Of a stretch of 18,049 bases of DNA, positions 11,829 through 18,049 are shown one piece after another (positions within the stretch are counted from its first letter, which is position 1; every line of letters starts with the position of its first letter). Origin of the DNA: Desulfobacteraceae bacterium (GTDB lineage Bacteria > Desulfobacterota > Desulfobacteria > Desulfobacterales > SURF-15); contig QZKK01000103.1 in the NCBI GenBank assembly GCA_003599475.1, positions 1 through 18,049 on the forward strand, read 5' to 3'. The position numbers were made by a program, and so were the translations under genes. Below the pieces are notes generated by a model, which was given only the letters and a program-made list of their open reading frames with translations, was not told where the DNA came from and ran no database searches.

Positions 11829-14685
11829 AGCCTCTCTTCTCCAGCTCTTCACGATCCATCCGCCGCCGCGGCCGGAGGACGCGCTTCAGATACTGGCCGG
11901 TGTAGGATTCGGAAATTTCGGCGATTGCCTCCGGTGTGCCGCATCCGACGACATGCCCGCCGCGGCTTCCCCCTTCCGGGCCGAGATCGATGATGAAGTC
12001 GGCGGTTTTGACGATATCCAACTGGTGCTCGATGATGATCACGGTGTTTCCCGCATCGACGAGCCGGTTGAGCACCAGAAGAAGCTTTTGGATGTCGTCC
12101 GCGTGAAGTCCGGTGGTCGGTTCATCCAGAATATAGAGCGTATTGCCGGTCCCCTTTTTGCTCAGTTCACGCGCCAACTTGATTCGCTGGGCTTCGCCGC
12201 CGGAAAGGGTCGTTGCCGGCTGCCCCAGGCAGATGTACCCGATGCCGACATCGACCATGGTTTCCAGCTTGATCCGAATCTGGCCGATGTTTCCGAAAAA
12301 CTGCATGGCCTGCTGGACGGTCATGCCGAGAACCTCAGAGATGTTTTTCCCCTTGTATTTTACTTCGAGTGTTTCCCGGTTGTATCGTTTGCCGCGGCAG
12401 ACGTCGCAGGCAACGTAGACATCGGGCAGAAAATGCATCTCGATTCGGATGATTCCCTCACCCTGGCAGGCCTCGCACCGGCCGCCCTTGACGTTGAAGC
12501 TGAACCGGCCGGGACCGTAGCCTCGCACGCGGGAATCCGGCGTTTTCGCGAACAGTTCCCGGATGGTGCCGAATACGCCGGTATAGGTGCCGGGATTCGA
12601 GCGCGGGGTTTTTCCGATCGGGGACTGGTCGATGTGGATCGCCTTGTCGAGATGCTCGAGTCCGCTCAACTCGCTGTATGCGCCGGCTGAGGTGCGGGTG
12701 CGGTAGAGCTTTTGCGCGATCGCCCGATACAGGGTTTCAAGGACAAGGGTCGATTTCCCCGATCCCGATACTCCGGTGACGCAGATGAAGCATCCGAGGG
12801 GAAATTCGACGTCGATGCCCTTCAGGTTGTTTGCGGAGGCTCCTCTGACGGTAACACGGCGGCCGCTGCCGGAACGCCTCCTTGCCGGTATTTCGATCCG
12901 CTTCCGGCCGGAAAGATACTGTCCGGTAAGGGAAGTTTCATGTTTCAAAAGGGCGTCGGGAGGACCTGAAAAAACGACTTGCCCGCCGTTTACTCCCGCG
13001 CCCGGACCCATTTCAATGACATGGTCGGCTTCAAGAATCGTATTCTCGTCATGTTCTACGACAAGAACGGTGTTTCCGATGTTGCGCATCTGGAGCAGGA
13101 TCTCGATCAGCCGTCGGTTGTCTCTCGGGTGCAGCCCGATGCTCGGCTCATCCAGGACATAGAGGACTCCGGTCAGCTTGGAGCCGATCTGGGTGGCGAG
13201 TCGGATTCTCTGGCTTTCTCCGCCGGAGAGGGTGGAGGCAGGCCTGTCCAGCGTCAGGTAAGACAGGCCGACGTTTTGGAGAAAGTCGAGCCTTTCCAGG
13301 ATCTCCCTCTGAATCCGCTCCGCTATGGTTTTCGATTTTCCCTCCAGCGGCAGCCGCCGGAAAAAGGCGTGCGAATCGGCAACCGGCAGGGAGGCGATCT
13401 CGTGGATGGAAAGGTTTCCGACGCGAACGGCCCTGCTCTGCGGATTGAGTTTGATCCCGGAACAATCGGGACAGGGGCGCGAATTCATGAATCCTTTGAT
13501 CTCTTCGCGGACCGGGTACGAATCGGTTTCAACATAACGCCGCTCCAGAGTGGGAATGATTCCCTCATAGGGCTTTTCATGGATGGTGCGGCGTCCGTTC
13601 CGTTCAAAATAGAACCGGATCTTCTCCTCCCCGGACCCGAATAAAAGGACCTTTTTGAACGAATCGGACAGGTCCGCGTAGGGGGTGTGAATATCGGTGC
13701 CGTAGTGGCCGGTCAACGCATCCAAAAACTCGAAAAAGTAAACCGAGTTCCGTTTCGCCCACGGCGCAACGGCACCCTCTCTCAACGAGAGGTGAGGATT
13801 CGGCACGATGAGTTCCGGATCAAAGGCGCTGATTGCGCCCATGCCGTCGCATGTCTTGCAGGCTCCATGCGGGGAGTTGAAAGAAAAACTCGCCGGGGTC
13901 AACTCCGGGTATCCGGCGCCGCAGCCCGAACATACGGCCCTTTCGCTGAAGCGCAACGGCTCCATCCCTTCGATATCGATGCTCACGAATCCGTCCGAGA
14001 GCGACAACGCCAATTCCAGGGAATCCGCCAATCGGTTGCGGATGGAATCCTTGACGATCAATCGGTCCACCACAGCTTCGAGGGTGTAGGTTTTTTTGGG
14101 GTCGAGCCTGCCGACCGATTCGATTTCATGAATGCGTCCGTCGATGCGGACTCGTGCAAAGCCGTCTCTCTTGAGCCTGCGGATCAGCGGGTCGTGATTC
14201 CCGGCCTGTCCGGTCACTAGAGGAGACAGGATGATGATCTTTGACTGAGGGGGGAGCGATAGGACGGCATCGACCATCTGATCGACAGTCTGGGATGTGA
14301 TCCGCTGTCCGCAGCGGTGGCAGAACGGGGTGCCGATCCGGGCAAAGAGCAGACGCAGGTAGTCGTAAACTTCGGTTACCGTCCCTACCGTAGAGCGCGG
14401 GTTGTGAGCGGCGGTCTTCTGCTCGAGAGCGATCGCGGGAGAAAGCCCTGTGATTGTATCGACGTCCGGTTTATCCATCTGTTCCAGGAACTGACGGGCA
14501 TAGGTTGAAAGCGATTCCACGTATCGCCGCTGGCCTTCGGCATAAAGGGTGTCGAATGCAAGAGTCGATTTTCCCGATCCGGAAAGGCCGGTCACGACAA
14601 CAAGGCGGTTTCGGGGGACATCCACATCGATATTTTTCAGGTTGTGCTGTCTTGCCCCGCGAATGATGATCTTTTCGGCTTCCAT
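11809..14685 (-). CDS. uvrA: Excinuclease ABC subunit A
   Basis: UvrA is the damage-sensing ATPase of nucleotide excision repair. It works as a dimer with UvrB, to which UvrC is then recruited. The 958-residue product is complete and of usual length (E. coli 940). It has two ABC ATPase halves. The first shows Walker A GLSGSGKST (33-41), zinc module Cys 252/255/276/279, signature LSGGESQRI (486-494) and LDEPS. The second has GVSGSGKST (638-646), zinc module Cys 737/740/760/763, signature LSGGEAQRI (827-835) and LDEPTTGLHADD. All catalytic and zinc motifs are intact. The start MEAEKIIIRGARQHNLKN is typical. The basic C-terminal tail is encoded partly within the stem-loop shared with the atpE end. 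It reads away from dnaA, with a separate promoter in the intergenic region. I saw no obvious E. coli-type LexA box. Confidence 0.98.
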   Translation of the reverse strand: MEAEKIIIRGARQHNLKNIDVDVPRNRLVVVTGLSGSGKSTLAFDTLYAEGQRRYVESLSTYARQFLEQMDKPDVDTITGLSPAIALEQKTAAHNPRSTVGTVTEVYDYLRLLFARIGTPFCHRCGQRITSQTVDQMVDAVLSLPPQSKIIILSPLVTGQAGNHDPLIRRLKRDGFARVRIDGRIHEIESVGRLDPKKTYTLEAVVDRLIVKDSIRNRLADSLELALSLSDGFVSIDIEGMEPLRFSERAVCSGCGAGYPELTPASFSFNSPHGACKTCDGMGAISAFDPELIVPNPHLSLREGAVAPWAKRNSVYFFEFLDALTGHYGTDIHTPYADLSDSFKKVLLFGSGEEKIRFYFERNGRRTIHEKPYEGIIPTLERRYVETDSYPVREEIKGFMNSRPCPDCSGIKLNPQSRAVRVGNLSIHEIASLPVADSHAFFRRLPLEGKSKTIAERIQREILERLDFLQNVGLSYLTLDRPASTLSGGESQRIRLATQIGSKLTGVLYVLDEPSIGLHPRDNRRLIEILLQMRNIGNTVLVVEHDENTILEADHVIEMGPGAGVNGGQVVFSGPPDALLKHETSLTGQYLSGRKRIEIPARRRSGSGRRVTVRGASANNLKGIDVEFPLGCFICVTGVSGSGKSTLVLETLYRAIAQKLYRTRTSAGAYSELSGLEHLDKAIHIDQSPIGKTPRSNPGTYTGVFGTIRELFAKTPDSRVRGYGPGRFSFNVKGGRCEACQGEGIIRIEMHFLPDVYVACDVCRGKRYNRETLEVKYKGKNISEVLGMTVQQAMQFFGNIGQIRIKLETMVDVGIGYICLGQPATTLSGGEAQRIKLARELSKKGTGNTLYILDEPTTGLHADDIQKLLLVLNRLVDAGNTVIIIEHQLDIVKTADFIIDLGPEGGSRGGHVVGCGTPEAIAEISESYTGQYLKRVLRPRRRMDREELEKRGSAGLHP

Positions 14686-14729
14686 CGCCTTTCATTTCCA
14701 CTTGTAGACGGTTTTTTCCCAAAAGCCAT

Positions 14730-14758
14730 ATTCTACCTGGGCAGAACCTTTTTTACAA
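14730..14758 (-). promoter_or_regulatory. Probable uvrA promoter
   Basis: On the minus strand TTGTAA (14758-14753) and TAGAAT (14735-14730, 5 of 6 consensus) are separated by 17 bases. The start would fall near 14723, leaving a leader of roughly 38 bases before the uvrA ATG. Confidence 0.5.
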
Positions 14759-14972
14759 ATCGTTTGAAGCGGCACCTGAATTTATCACGATCGGAGATCG
14801 GGTCCTACCTTTAAATGAAAATAGAAGATAATCGGAGAAAAAGGAAGAAAATAGCAGGGTAAACGATTGTCGAAACTTCGGGCATTGTCGGGAATCTGTT
14901 TAAAATGCTTGAAAAAATGAGAGCGCGACAAAAAGGTCGTATTTAGAAGCAGTTGATTGCTCGTATGCAGGA

Positions 14973-15010
14973 TTATCAAATAAAATCGGATGGATAATAA
15001 TTGTTGATAA
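14973..15010. repeat. Inverted TTATCAA pair upstream of dnaA
   Basis: TTATCAA (14973-14979) and TTGATAA (15004-15010) face each other across 24 AT-rich bases. They resemble the left half of DnaA boxes. They could be weak boxes, or boxes of the altered DnaA encoded next door; this is inference. Confidence 0.4.
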
Positions 15011-15048
15011 CTCACTTCAAAAACAGCCCTGAAGCGATATTTTTCGGT

Positions 15049-15077
15049 TTGACACCCGGCCGGCAATGGAATAGAAG
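15049..15077 (+). promoter_or_regulatory. Probable dnaA promoter
   Basis: A perfect TTGACA (15049-15054) is followed after 17 bases by TAGAAG (15072-15077, 4 of 6). Transcription from near 15084 would give a leader of about 147 bases before ATG 15231. The near-DnaA-box TTATCAACA lies about 40 bases upstream, compatible with autoregulation. Confidence 0.5.
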
Positions 15078-15230
15078 AGGCCCAACAGTTCTGGAGAGGC
15101 AGCTACCACCTAGTGTTCAAAATGCAATAACCATTCCATATTGCTGTTTATAGTCGCTATCCTGTATTTTTATGTGTCATCGGGGGGTTTCGAGAAGAAT
15201 TATACAGTTCTTTCAAGCGGAAAGATAGTT

Positions 15231-16577
15231 ATGGAGACAATTTGGGCGAAGGCAAAAGCGGCGATCAAAGAACGCGTTCCGGGGCATAGCTATCGGATGT
15301 GGATCGAGCCTCTGAGACTTCAAACCTGTCAGGCAGATCGGTTCGTTCTGTCGACGCCGAACTACTTTTCCAAAAAACGCGTTCACAGCCAATACGGGCC
15401 GCTGATCGAAGGGGAGGTTTGCAAGGCTTTCGGAAAGCCCTGCTGCGTCCTGATCGAGGTTTCCCTCCAGCAAGAACCGGCAGAGAGCATGGAGGCGGGG
15501 ACCGATCGCCAGATCCCTCTTCCGAGCATCAACCTTCAACCCCATGCCGGCAGGATGTTGAGAAGGAATTTTACCTTCGACCATTTCGTTGTCGGGGGCA
15601 ACAACGATTTCGCCTATTCAGCGGCAGTTTCCATGGCATCACAGAAAAACTGCCAGCAGAATACTCTTCTGCTCATCGCAAACCCGGGAATGGGGAAAAG
15701 CCACCTGTCTCAGGCGGTCGGACACCACATCCTGTGTGAGTTTCCCAACGAACGGGTCTATTACATCACCGCAGAAGATTTTACCAATGAGATGGTCTAT
15801 TCCTATCGCAATGGTTCCATCGATAAATTCAAGGAGAAATACCGCTCCCAATGCGATGTCCTGTTGCTCGAAGACATCCATTATCTGACCGGAAAGGAGC
15901 GGACCCAGATCGAGCTTTCCTTGACGCTCGACTGTCTCCTCAACGCCAGCAAGAAACTGATTTTCACGAGCTGCTACCTGCCCTCCGATATTCCCAAATT
16001 GCACGATCAATTGAAGTCGAGGCTTTTAAGCACGCTGATTTCCAACATGGAACCACCCAATTTCAGAACCCGGGTGCGCATCCTGCAGAAAAAGTCGCTG
16101 GACAATGGAATCGAAATCCCCGAGGAGGTGACTCAGTACCTGGCAGGAGAGCTTTCCGAGAATGTACGCCAGCTTGAAAGCGGATTGATCGGGGTTGCCG
16201 CCAAGTCTTCCCTGCTGAGCAAACCGATCGATCTGAAGCTGGCCCAGAGCGTCGTCCAAAATATTTCCAACAAAAGCAAACTGATTACGATCGAGAGCAT
16301 CAAAAAGCTCGTCTGCAAGCACTGCAACATATCCGCCGAGGATTTGGTTTCGAATTCAAGGAAGCATTCGGTCGTCAGGCCTCGCCAGATTGCCATCTAT
16401 CTTTCCAGGAAGTTTACCGATCAGCCGCTTCAGGCTATCGGAAAAAGCTTCAACCGGTATCATGCCACCGTTCTGCATTCAATCGGATTGGTGGAGCGGG
16501 AGATCAGGACAAACGGCACAATGCGGGAGCAGATCAAATATCTCTGCAAGAAATTGGATTCGGGTAATTTCCAGTAG
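15231..16577 (+). CDS. dnaA: Replication initiator DnaA with divergent DNA-recognition motif
   Basis: DnaA is the AAA+ ATPase that binds and opens the replication origin. ATG 15231 gives 448 residues starting METIWAKAKAAI, with GGAAAGA upstream; an in-frame ATG at 15141 adds an unlikely hydrophobic extension. Domain I (1-78) has HSYRMWIEPL, and linker II is short (about 79-110). Domain III (about 111-345) has Walker A ANPGMGKS (150-157, Ala in place of the first Gly), Walker B LLLEDI (211-216), the LKSR arginine finger region (261-264) and sensor 2 NVRQLESGL (311-319). Domain IV (about 350-448) has RPRQIAIYLSRKFT. The recognition motif, normally F-G(G)-RDHTTV, reads FNRYHATV (407-414). It lies convergent to a dnaB-containing operon. 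It could be the sole initiator or a diverged paralogue. Confidence 0.9.
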   Translation: METIWAKAKAAIKERVPGHSYRMWIEPLRLQTCQADRFVLSTPNYFSKKRVHSQYGPLIEGEVCKAFGKPCCVLIEVSLQQEPAESMEAGTDRQIPLPSINLQPHAGRMLRRNFTFDHFVVGGNNDFAYSAAVSMASQKNCQQNTLLLIANPGMGKSHLSQAVGHHILCEFPNERVYYITAEDFTNEMVYSYRNGSIDKFKEKYRSQCDVLLLEDIHYLTGKERTQIELSLTLDCLLNASKKLIFTSCYLPSDIPKLHDQLKSRLLSTLISNMEPPNFRTRVRILQKKSLDNGIEIPEEVTQYLAGELSENVRQLESGLIGVAAKSSLLSKPIDLKLAQSVVQNISNKSKLITIESIKKLVCKHCNISAEDLVSNSRKHSVVRPRQIAIYLSRKFTDQPLQAIGKSFNRYHATVLHSIGLVEREIRTNGTMREQIKYLCKKLDSGNFQ

Positions 16578-16581
16578 GCTC

Positions 16582-16625
16582 GGTTGAGTCGTCACTCGCT
16601 CCTTTCCCTTCTTAACGACTCAACC
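16582..16625. terminator. 11-bp inverted repeat between convergent dnaA and the small Cys gene
   Basis: GGTTGAGTCGT (16582-16592) and ACGACTCAACC (16615-16625) are perfect reverse complements separated by a 22-base pyrimidine-rich loop. It lies five bases past the dnaA stop and 20 bases beyond the 3' end of the minus-strand operon. The T-run of a classic terminator is lacking on both strands. It could serve both convergent transcripts or be a dispersed repeat. Confidence 0.55.
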
Positions 16626-16645
16626 AATTGACCTCGCGACCGTTC

Positions 16646-16843
16646 TTATTGCAGTTTCATTGGAACCCCATCGAAGGATACCAATTCTTCCAGGATTTCC
16701 GTGCGCTCATTCTGGTCCTGTTCGATGACGCAGCGCAGGCGGAGTGCGCAGCGAAGTTTACAGACCGGATCCTTCGGGCTGAACTCCCCGAGGCATCCGA
16801 GATGTAGATCGAGAACCCGTTTACCGAGAAGTACTTTTTTCAT
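16646..16843 (-). CDS. Small four-cysteine protein, unknown function
   Basis: This 65-residue protein has cysteines at 17, 28, 32 and 38 in the arrangement LGCLGEFSPKDPVCKLRCAL...RCVIEQ. Four closely spaced Cys in such a pattern suggest a small zinc- or iron-binding knuckle. The pattern 'C-L/F-G-x-F/Y ... D-x-x-C-x2-3-C ... C' is one I associate with small uncharacterised bacterial and phage proteins, but I cannot name a family. Its ATG overlaps the stop of the upstream inositol-monophosphatase gene (ATGA), with GAGGAT at a good distance upstream, so translation is very likely coupled. The N-terminus is basic (MKKVLLGKRVLDLHLG) and the C-terminal half acidic. There is no signal peptide of normal form and no membrane segment. 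Confidence 0.7.
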   Translation of the reverse strand: MKKVLLGKRVLDLHLGCLGEFSPKDPVCKLRCALRLRCVIEQDQNERTEILEELVSFDGVPMKLQ

Positions 16844-17640
16844 GTTCTATCCTCAATTTTAAGCAGCATCAGCATTTCGTCATGAATCTTGCCGTTGGTT
16901 GCCAGCAGCTCCGGCTTGTCCACGGAAAATGCAGCATTTGAAAAATCCGTTACCTCAGCCCCGGACTCTTTGGCGATGAGAAATCCTGCCGCCGTGTCCC
17001 AAGGATGAAGGTTCTGTTCCCAGTATCCGGCAAATCGTCCGCAGGCCAGGTAACAGAGATCGAGTGCGGCCGAACCGAGCCGGCGAATTCCCTGGGCGAC
17101 CTTCAGACAGTTTGAAAAACGCCGGATGATGGGGAAATGGTCCTTTTCGGAATCGTAGGGAAAGCCGGTCACGAGCAAGCTTTCACTTACGGATCGGGTG
17201 TTGGATACCCGAATGGACCGGCCGTTCCGTGTAGCGCCCTGTCCCTTGACGGCAACGAACAATTCATCGGTCAGGGGGCCAAGCACGATCCCGAGCGCGA
17301 TATCTCCATCGACGGCGCAGGCGATGGAAACGCAAAAGAGGTTCAGCCCGTGTGCAAAGTTGGTGGTGCCATCGAGGGGATCGATATACCATCGGATATC
17401 CCGCGCTCCGGCACTCATCCCGCTTTCTTCGGCCAGTACGGCATGTTCCGGGAAGGCCGCGCGGATTGTCTCGATGATGGCCTTTTCAGATTGCCGATCG
17501 GCTTCGGTCACAAGATCGGTCGGGCCCTTTTTGTCGATTTTAAGGACCTTTCCAAAATGTGCACGCAGGACTTGCCCCCCTTTATAAGCGGCTGCAATGC
17601 CGATTCGCTTGGCAGCATCCGTATCCATCACATCCTGCAT
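16840..17640 (-). CDS. Inositol-1-monophosphatase family protein (SuhB-like)
   Basis: The enzyme belongs to the Mg2+-dependent, Li+-sensitive phosphatase family that hydrolyses inositol monophosphate or related sugar and nucleotide phosphates (SuhB, CysQ, archaeal FBPase). The 266-residue product has normal length. Metal-binding motifs are intact: VTEAD (44-48), AEES (70-73), IDPLDGTTNFAHG (86-98) and HPWDTAAG (212-219) with Asp 215. The DPLDGTTNF form and total length point to IMPase/SuhB rather than CysQ, but the substrate cannot be told. Start ATG 17640 has CAGGAC a few bases upstream. The gene follows dnaB after 29 bases and overlaps the small Cys gene by four, so the three form one operon. 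Confidence 0.93.
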   Translation of the reverse strand: MQDVMDTDAAKRIGIAAAYKGGQVLRAHFGKVLKIDKKGPTDLVTEADRQSEKAIIETIRAAFPEHAVLAEESGMSAGARDIRWYIDPLDGTTNFAHGLNLFCVSIACAVDGDIALGIVLGPLTDELFVAVKGQGATRNGRSIRVSNTRSVSESLLVTGFPYDSEKDHFPIIRRFSNCLKVAQGIRRLGSAALDLCYLACGRFAGYWEQNLHPWDTAAGFLIAKESGAEVTDFSNAAFSVDKPELLATNGKIHDEMLMLLKIEDRT

Positions 17641-17669
17641 GAAACGTCCTGTTCCTTAAAATCGGACAT

Positions 17670-18049
17670 CTATTCGTACTGCTTTAAAAGCTTCGAGTCC
17701 TGCAGGTCTTCGAATCGGGTATAGGCATCGAAGAACTTAAGCGACACGTCGCCGGTCGGTCCGTTGCGCTGCTTTCGCAGCAGCACTTCCGCAACCCCTT
17801 TGTTCGGGTTGTTTTCTTCCCGATTATAGACTTCATCCCGATAGATGAAGGCAACGACATCGGCATCCTGCTCGAGTGCCCCGGATTCCCGAAGATCCGA
17901 GAGCAGGGGGCGTTTATCGCTCCGCTCCTCGAGCTTTCGGTTCAACTGGGAAAGCGCCATGACCGGAATGTCGACTTCTTTGGCCAACCCCTTCAGGGCG
18001 CGTGAGATTTCAGAGATCTCGAGATCCCTGCGTTCCGCGGAACCGCTGC
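17670..18049 (-). CDS. dnaB: Replicative DNA helicase DnaB, C-terminal part
   Basis: DnaB is the hexameric helicase loaded at the origin by DnaA and the helicase loader. Only the last ~126 residues are inside the window; the frame runs off the right edge, so the N-terminal domain and Walker A are not visible. Visible RecA-fold motifs are [20 protein letters not shown], the [12 protein letters not shown] stretch, [21 protein letters not shown] (motif 3 and 4 region), FIYRDEVY, and [14 protein letters not shown] with the arginine-finger loop. All match DnaB. There is no sign of an intein in the visible part. It heads the minus-strand operon with the inositol monophosphatase gene and converges on dnaA. 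Confidence 0.96.
   Translation of the reverse strand, partial: SGSAERRDLEISEISRALKGLAKEVDIPVMALSQLNRKLEERSDKRPLLSDLRESGALEQDADVVAFIYRDEVYNREENNPNKGVAEVLLRKQRNGPTGDVSLKFFDAYTRFEDLQDSKLLKQYE

Larger units (their letters stand above)
14686..15230. other. AT-rich uvrA-dnaA intergenic region, candidate origin/regulatory region
   Basis: This 545-base stretch has no credible gene. It holds divergent promoters for uvrA and dnaA. Its middle (about 14805-15050) is clearly richer in A and T than the surroundings, with purine-rich runs (14821-14855) and the block TGGATAATAATTGTTGATAA (14991-15010). No perfect TTATCCACA DnaA box is present. TTATCAACA (minus strand, 15002-15010) differs by one base, and TTATCAAAT (14973-14981) shares its first seven bases. 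An AT-rich region directly before dnaA is a common oriC position, but the low number of boxes leaves this unproven. Confidence 0.5.

Noticed and set aside
11815..12690. Plus-strand open frames opposite uvrA
   Set aside because: They are shadow frames of a fully conserved UvrA with no recognisable domain or ribosome site.
14785..15066. 93-codon minus-strand ORF in the uvrA-dnaA spacer
   Set aside because: It lies in AT-rich regulatory DNA, has no domain or convincing ribosome site, and its composition (Phe, Leu, Ser runs) fits random AT-rich translation.
15141..15230. N-terminal extension of dnaA starting at ATG 15141
   Set aside because: The added 30 residues are hydrophobic (LFIVAILYFYV), unlike DnaA domain I, while ATG 15231 has a ribosome site and the typical METIW start.

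Overview
The window looks like chromosomal DNA of moderate GC content from a motile, anaerobic deltaproteobacterium (Desulfobacterota, plausibly Desulfobacterales-like). I infer this from gene order and protein flavour: flhB-flhA-flhF-flhG-fliA in one run, an F0 cluster separate from F1, and GGTTCA-type intergenic repeats. The taxonomic call is an impression, not a search result. The genes form ordinary, well-packed operons, and I see no phage, insertion sequence, CRISPR array, tRNA or rRNA.

Region 1 (1-8985, + strand) is the distal part of a flagellar operon. It holds the C-terminal two thirds of FlhB and complete FlhA (type III export gate). FlhF and FlhG, the GTPase/ATPase pair that sets flagellar position and number, follow, then the flagellar sigma factor FliA. 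After fliA come four less standard genes: a FliL-like membrane protein whose cytoplasmic N-terminus carries a FliM-type CheY-binding motif, a small unknown protein, a SwrB/DUF2802-like membrane protein (TM, coiled coil, helix-turn-helix-like tail), and a FliK-like protein. B. subtilis swrB sits at the same place, directly after sigD.

Region 2 (9062-11828, + strand) has a PyrK-type iron-sulfur flavoprotein without its PyrD partner. A well-formed sigma-70 promoter then leads into atpZ-atpI-atpB-atpE (F0 subunits only; no b subunit, no F1). The c subunit has the Gln/Glu-Ser/Tyr set typical of sodium-binding rings and an eroded glycine motif. A perfect 16-bp stem-loop ends the operon and overlaps the 3' end of the convergent uvrA.

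Region 3 (11809-18049) is DNA repair and replication: uvrA (-), a 545-bp AT-rich intergenic region with divergent promoters, and a complete dnaA (+) whose DNA-recognition motif deviates from canonical DnaA. On the opposite strand, reading in from the right edge, are dnaB (3' part), an inositol-monophosphatase gene and a translationally coupled small four-cysteine protein. A long inverted repeat separates them from dnaA. Linking a divergent initiator, an AT-rich upstream region and the replicative helicase gene makes this segment worth testing as an origin region. The most novel leads are the FliL/CheY-motif fusion and the divergent DnaA.
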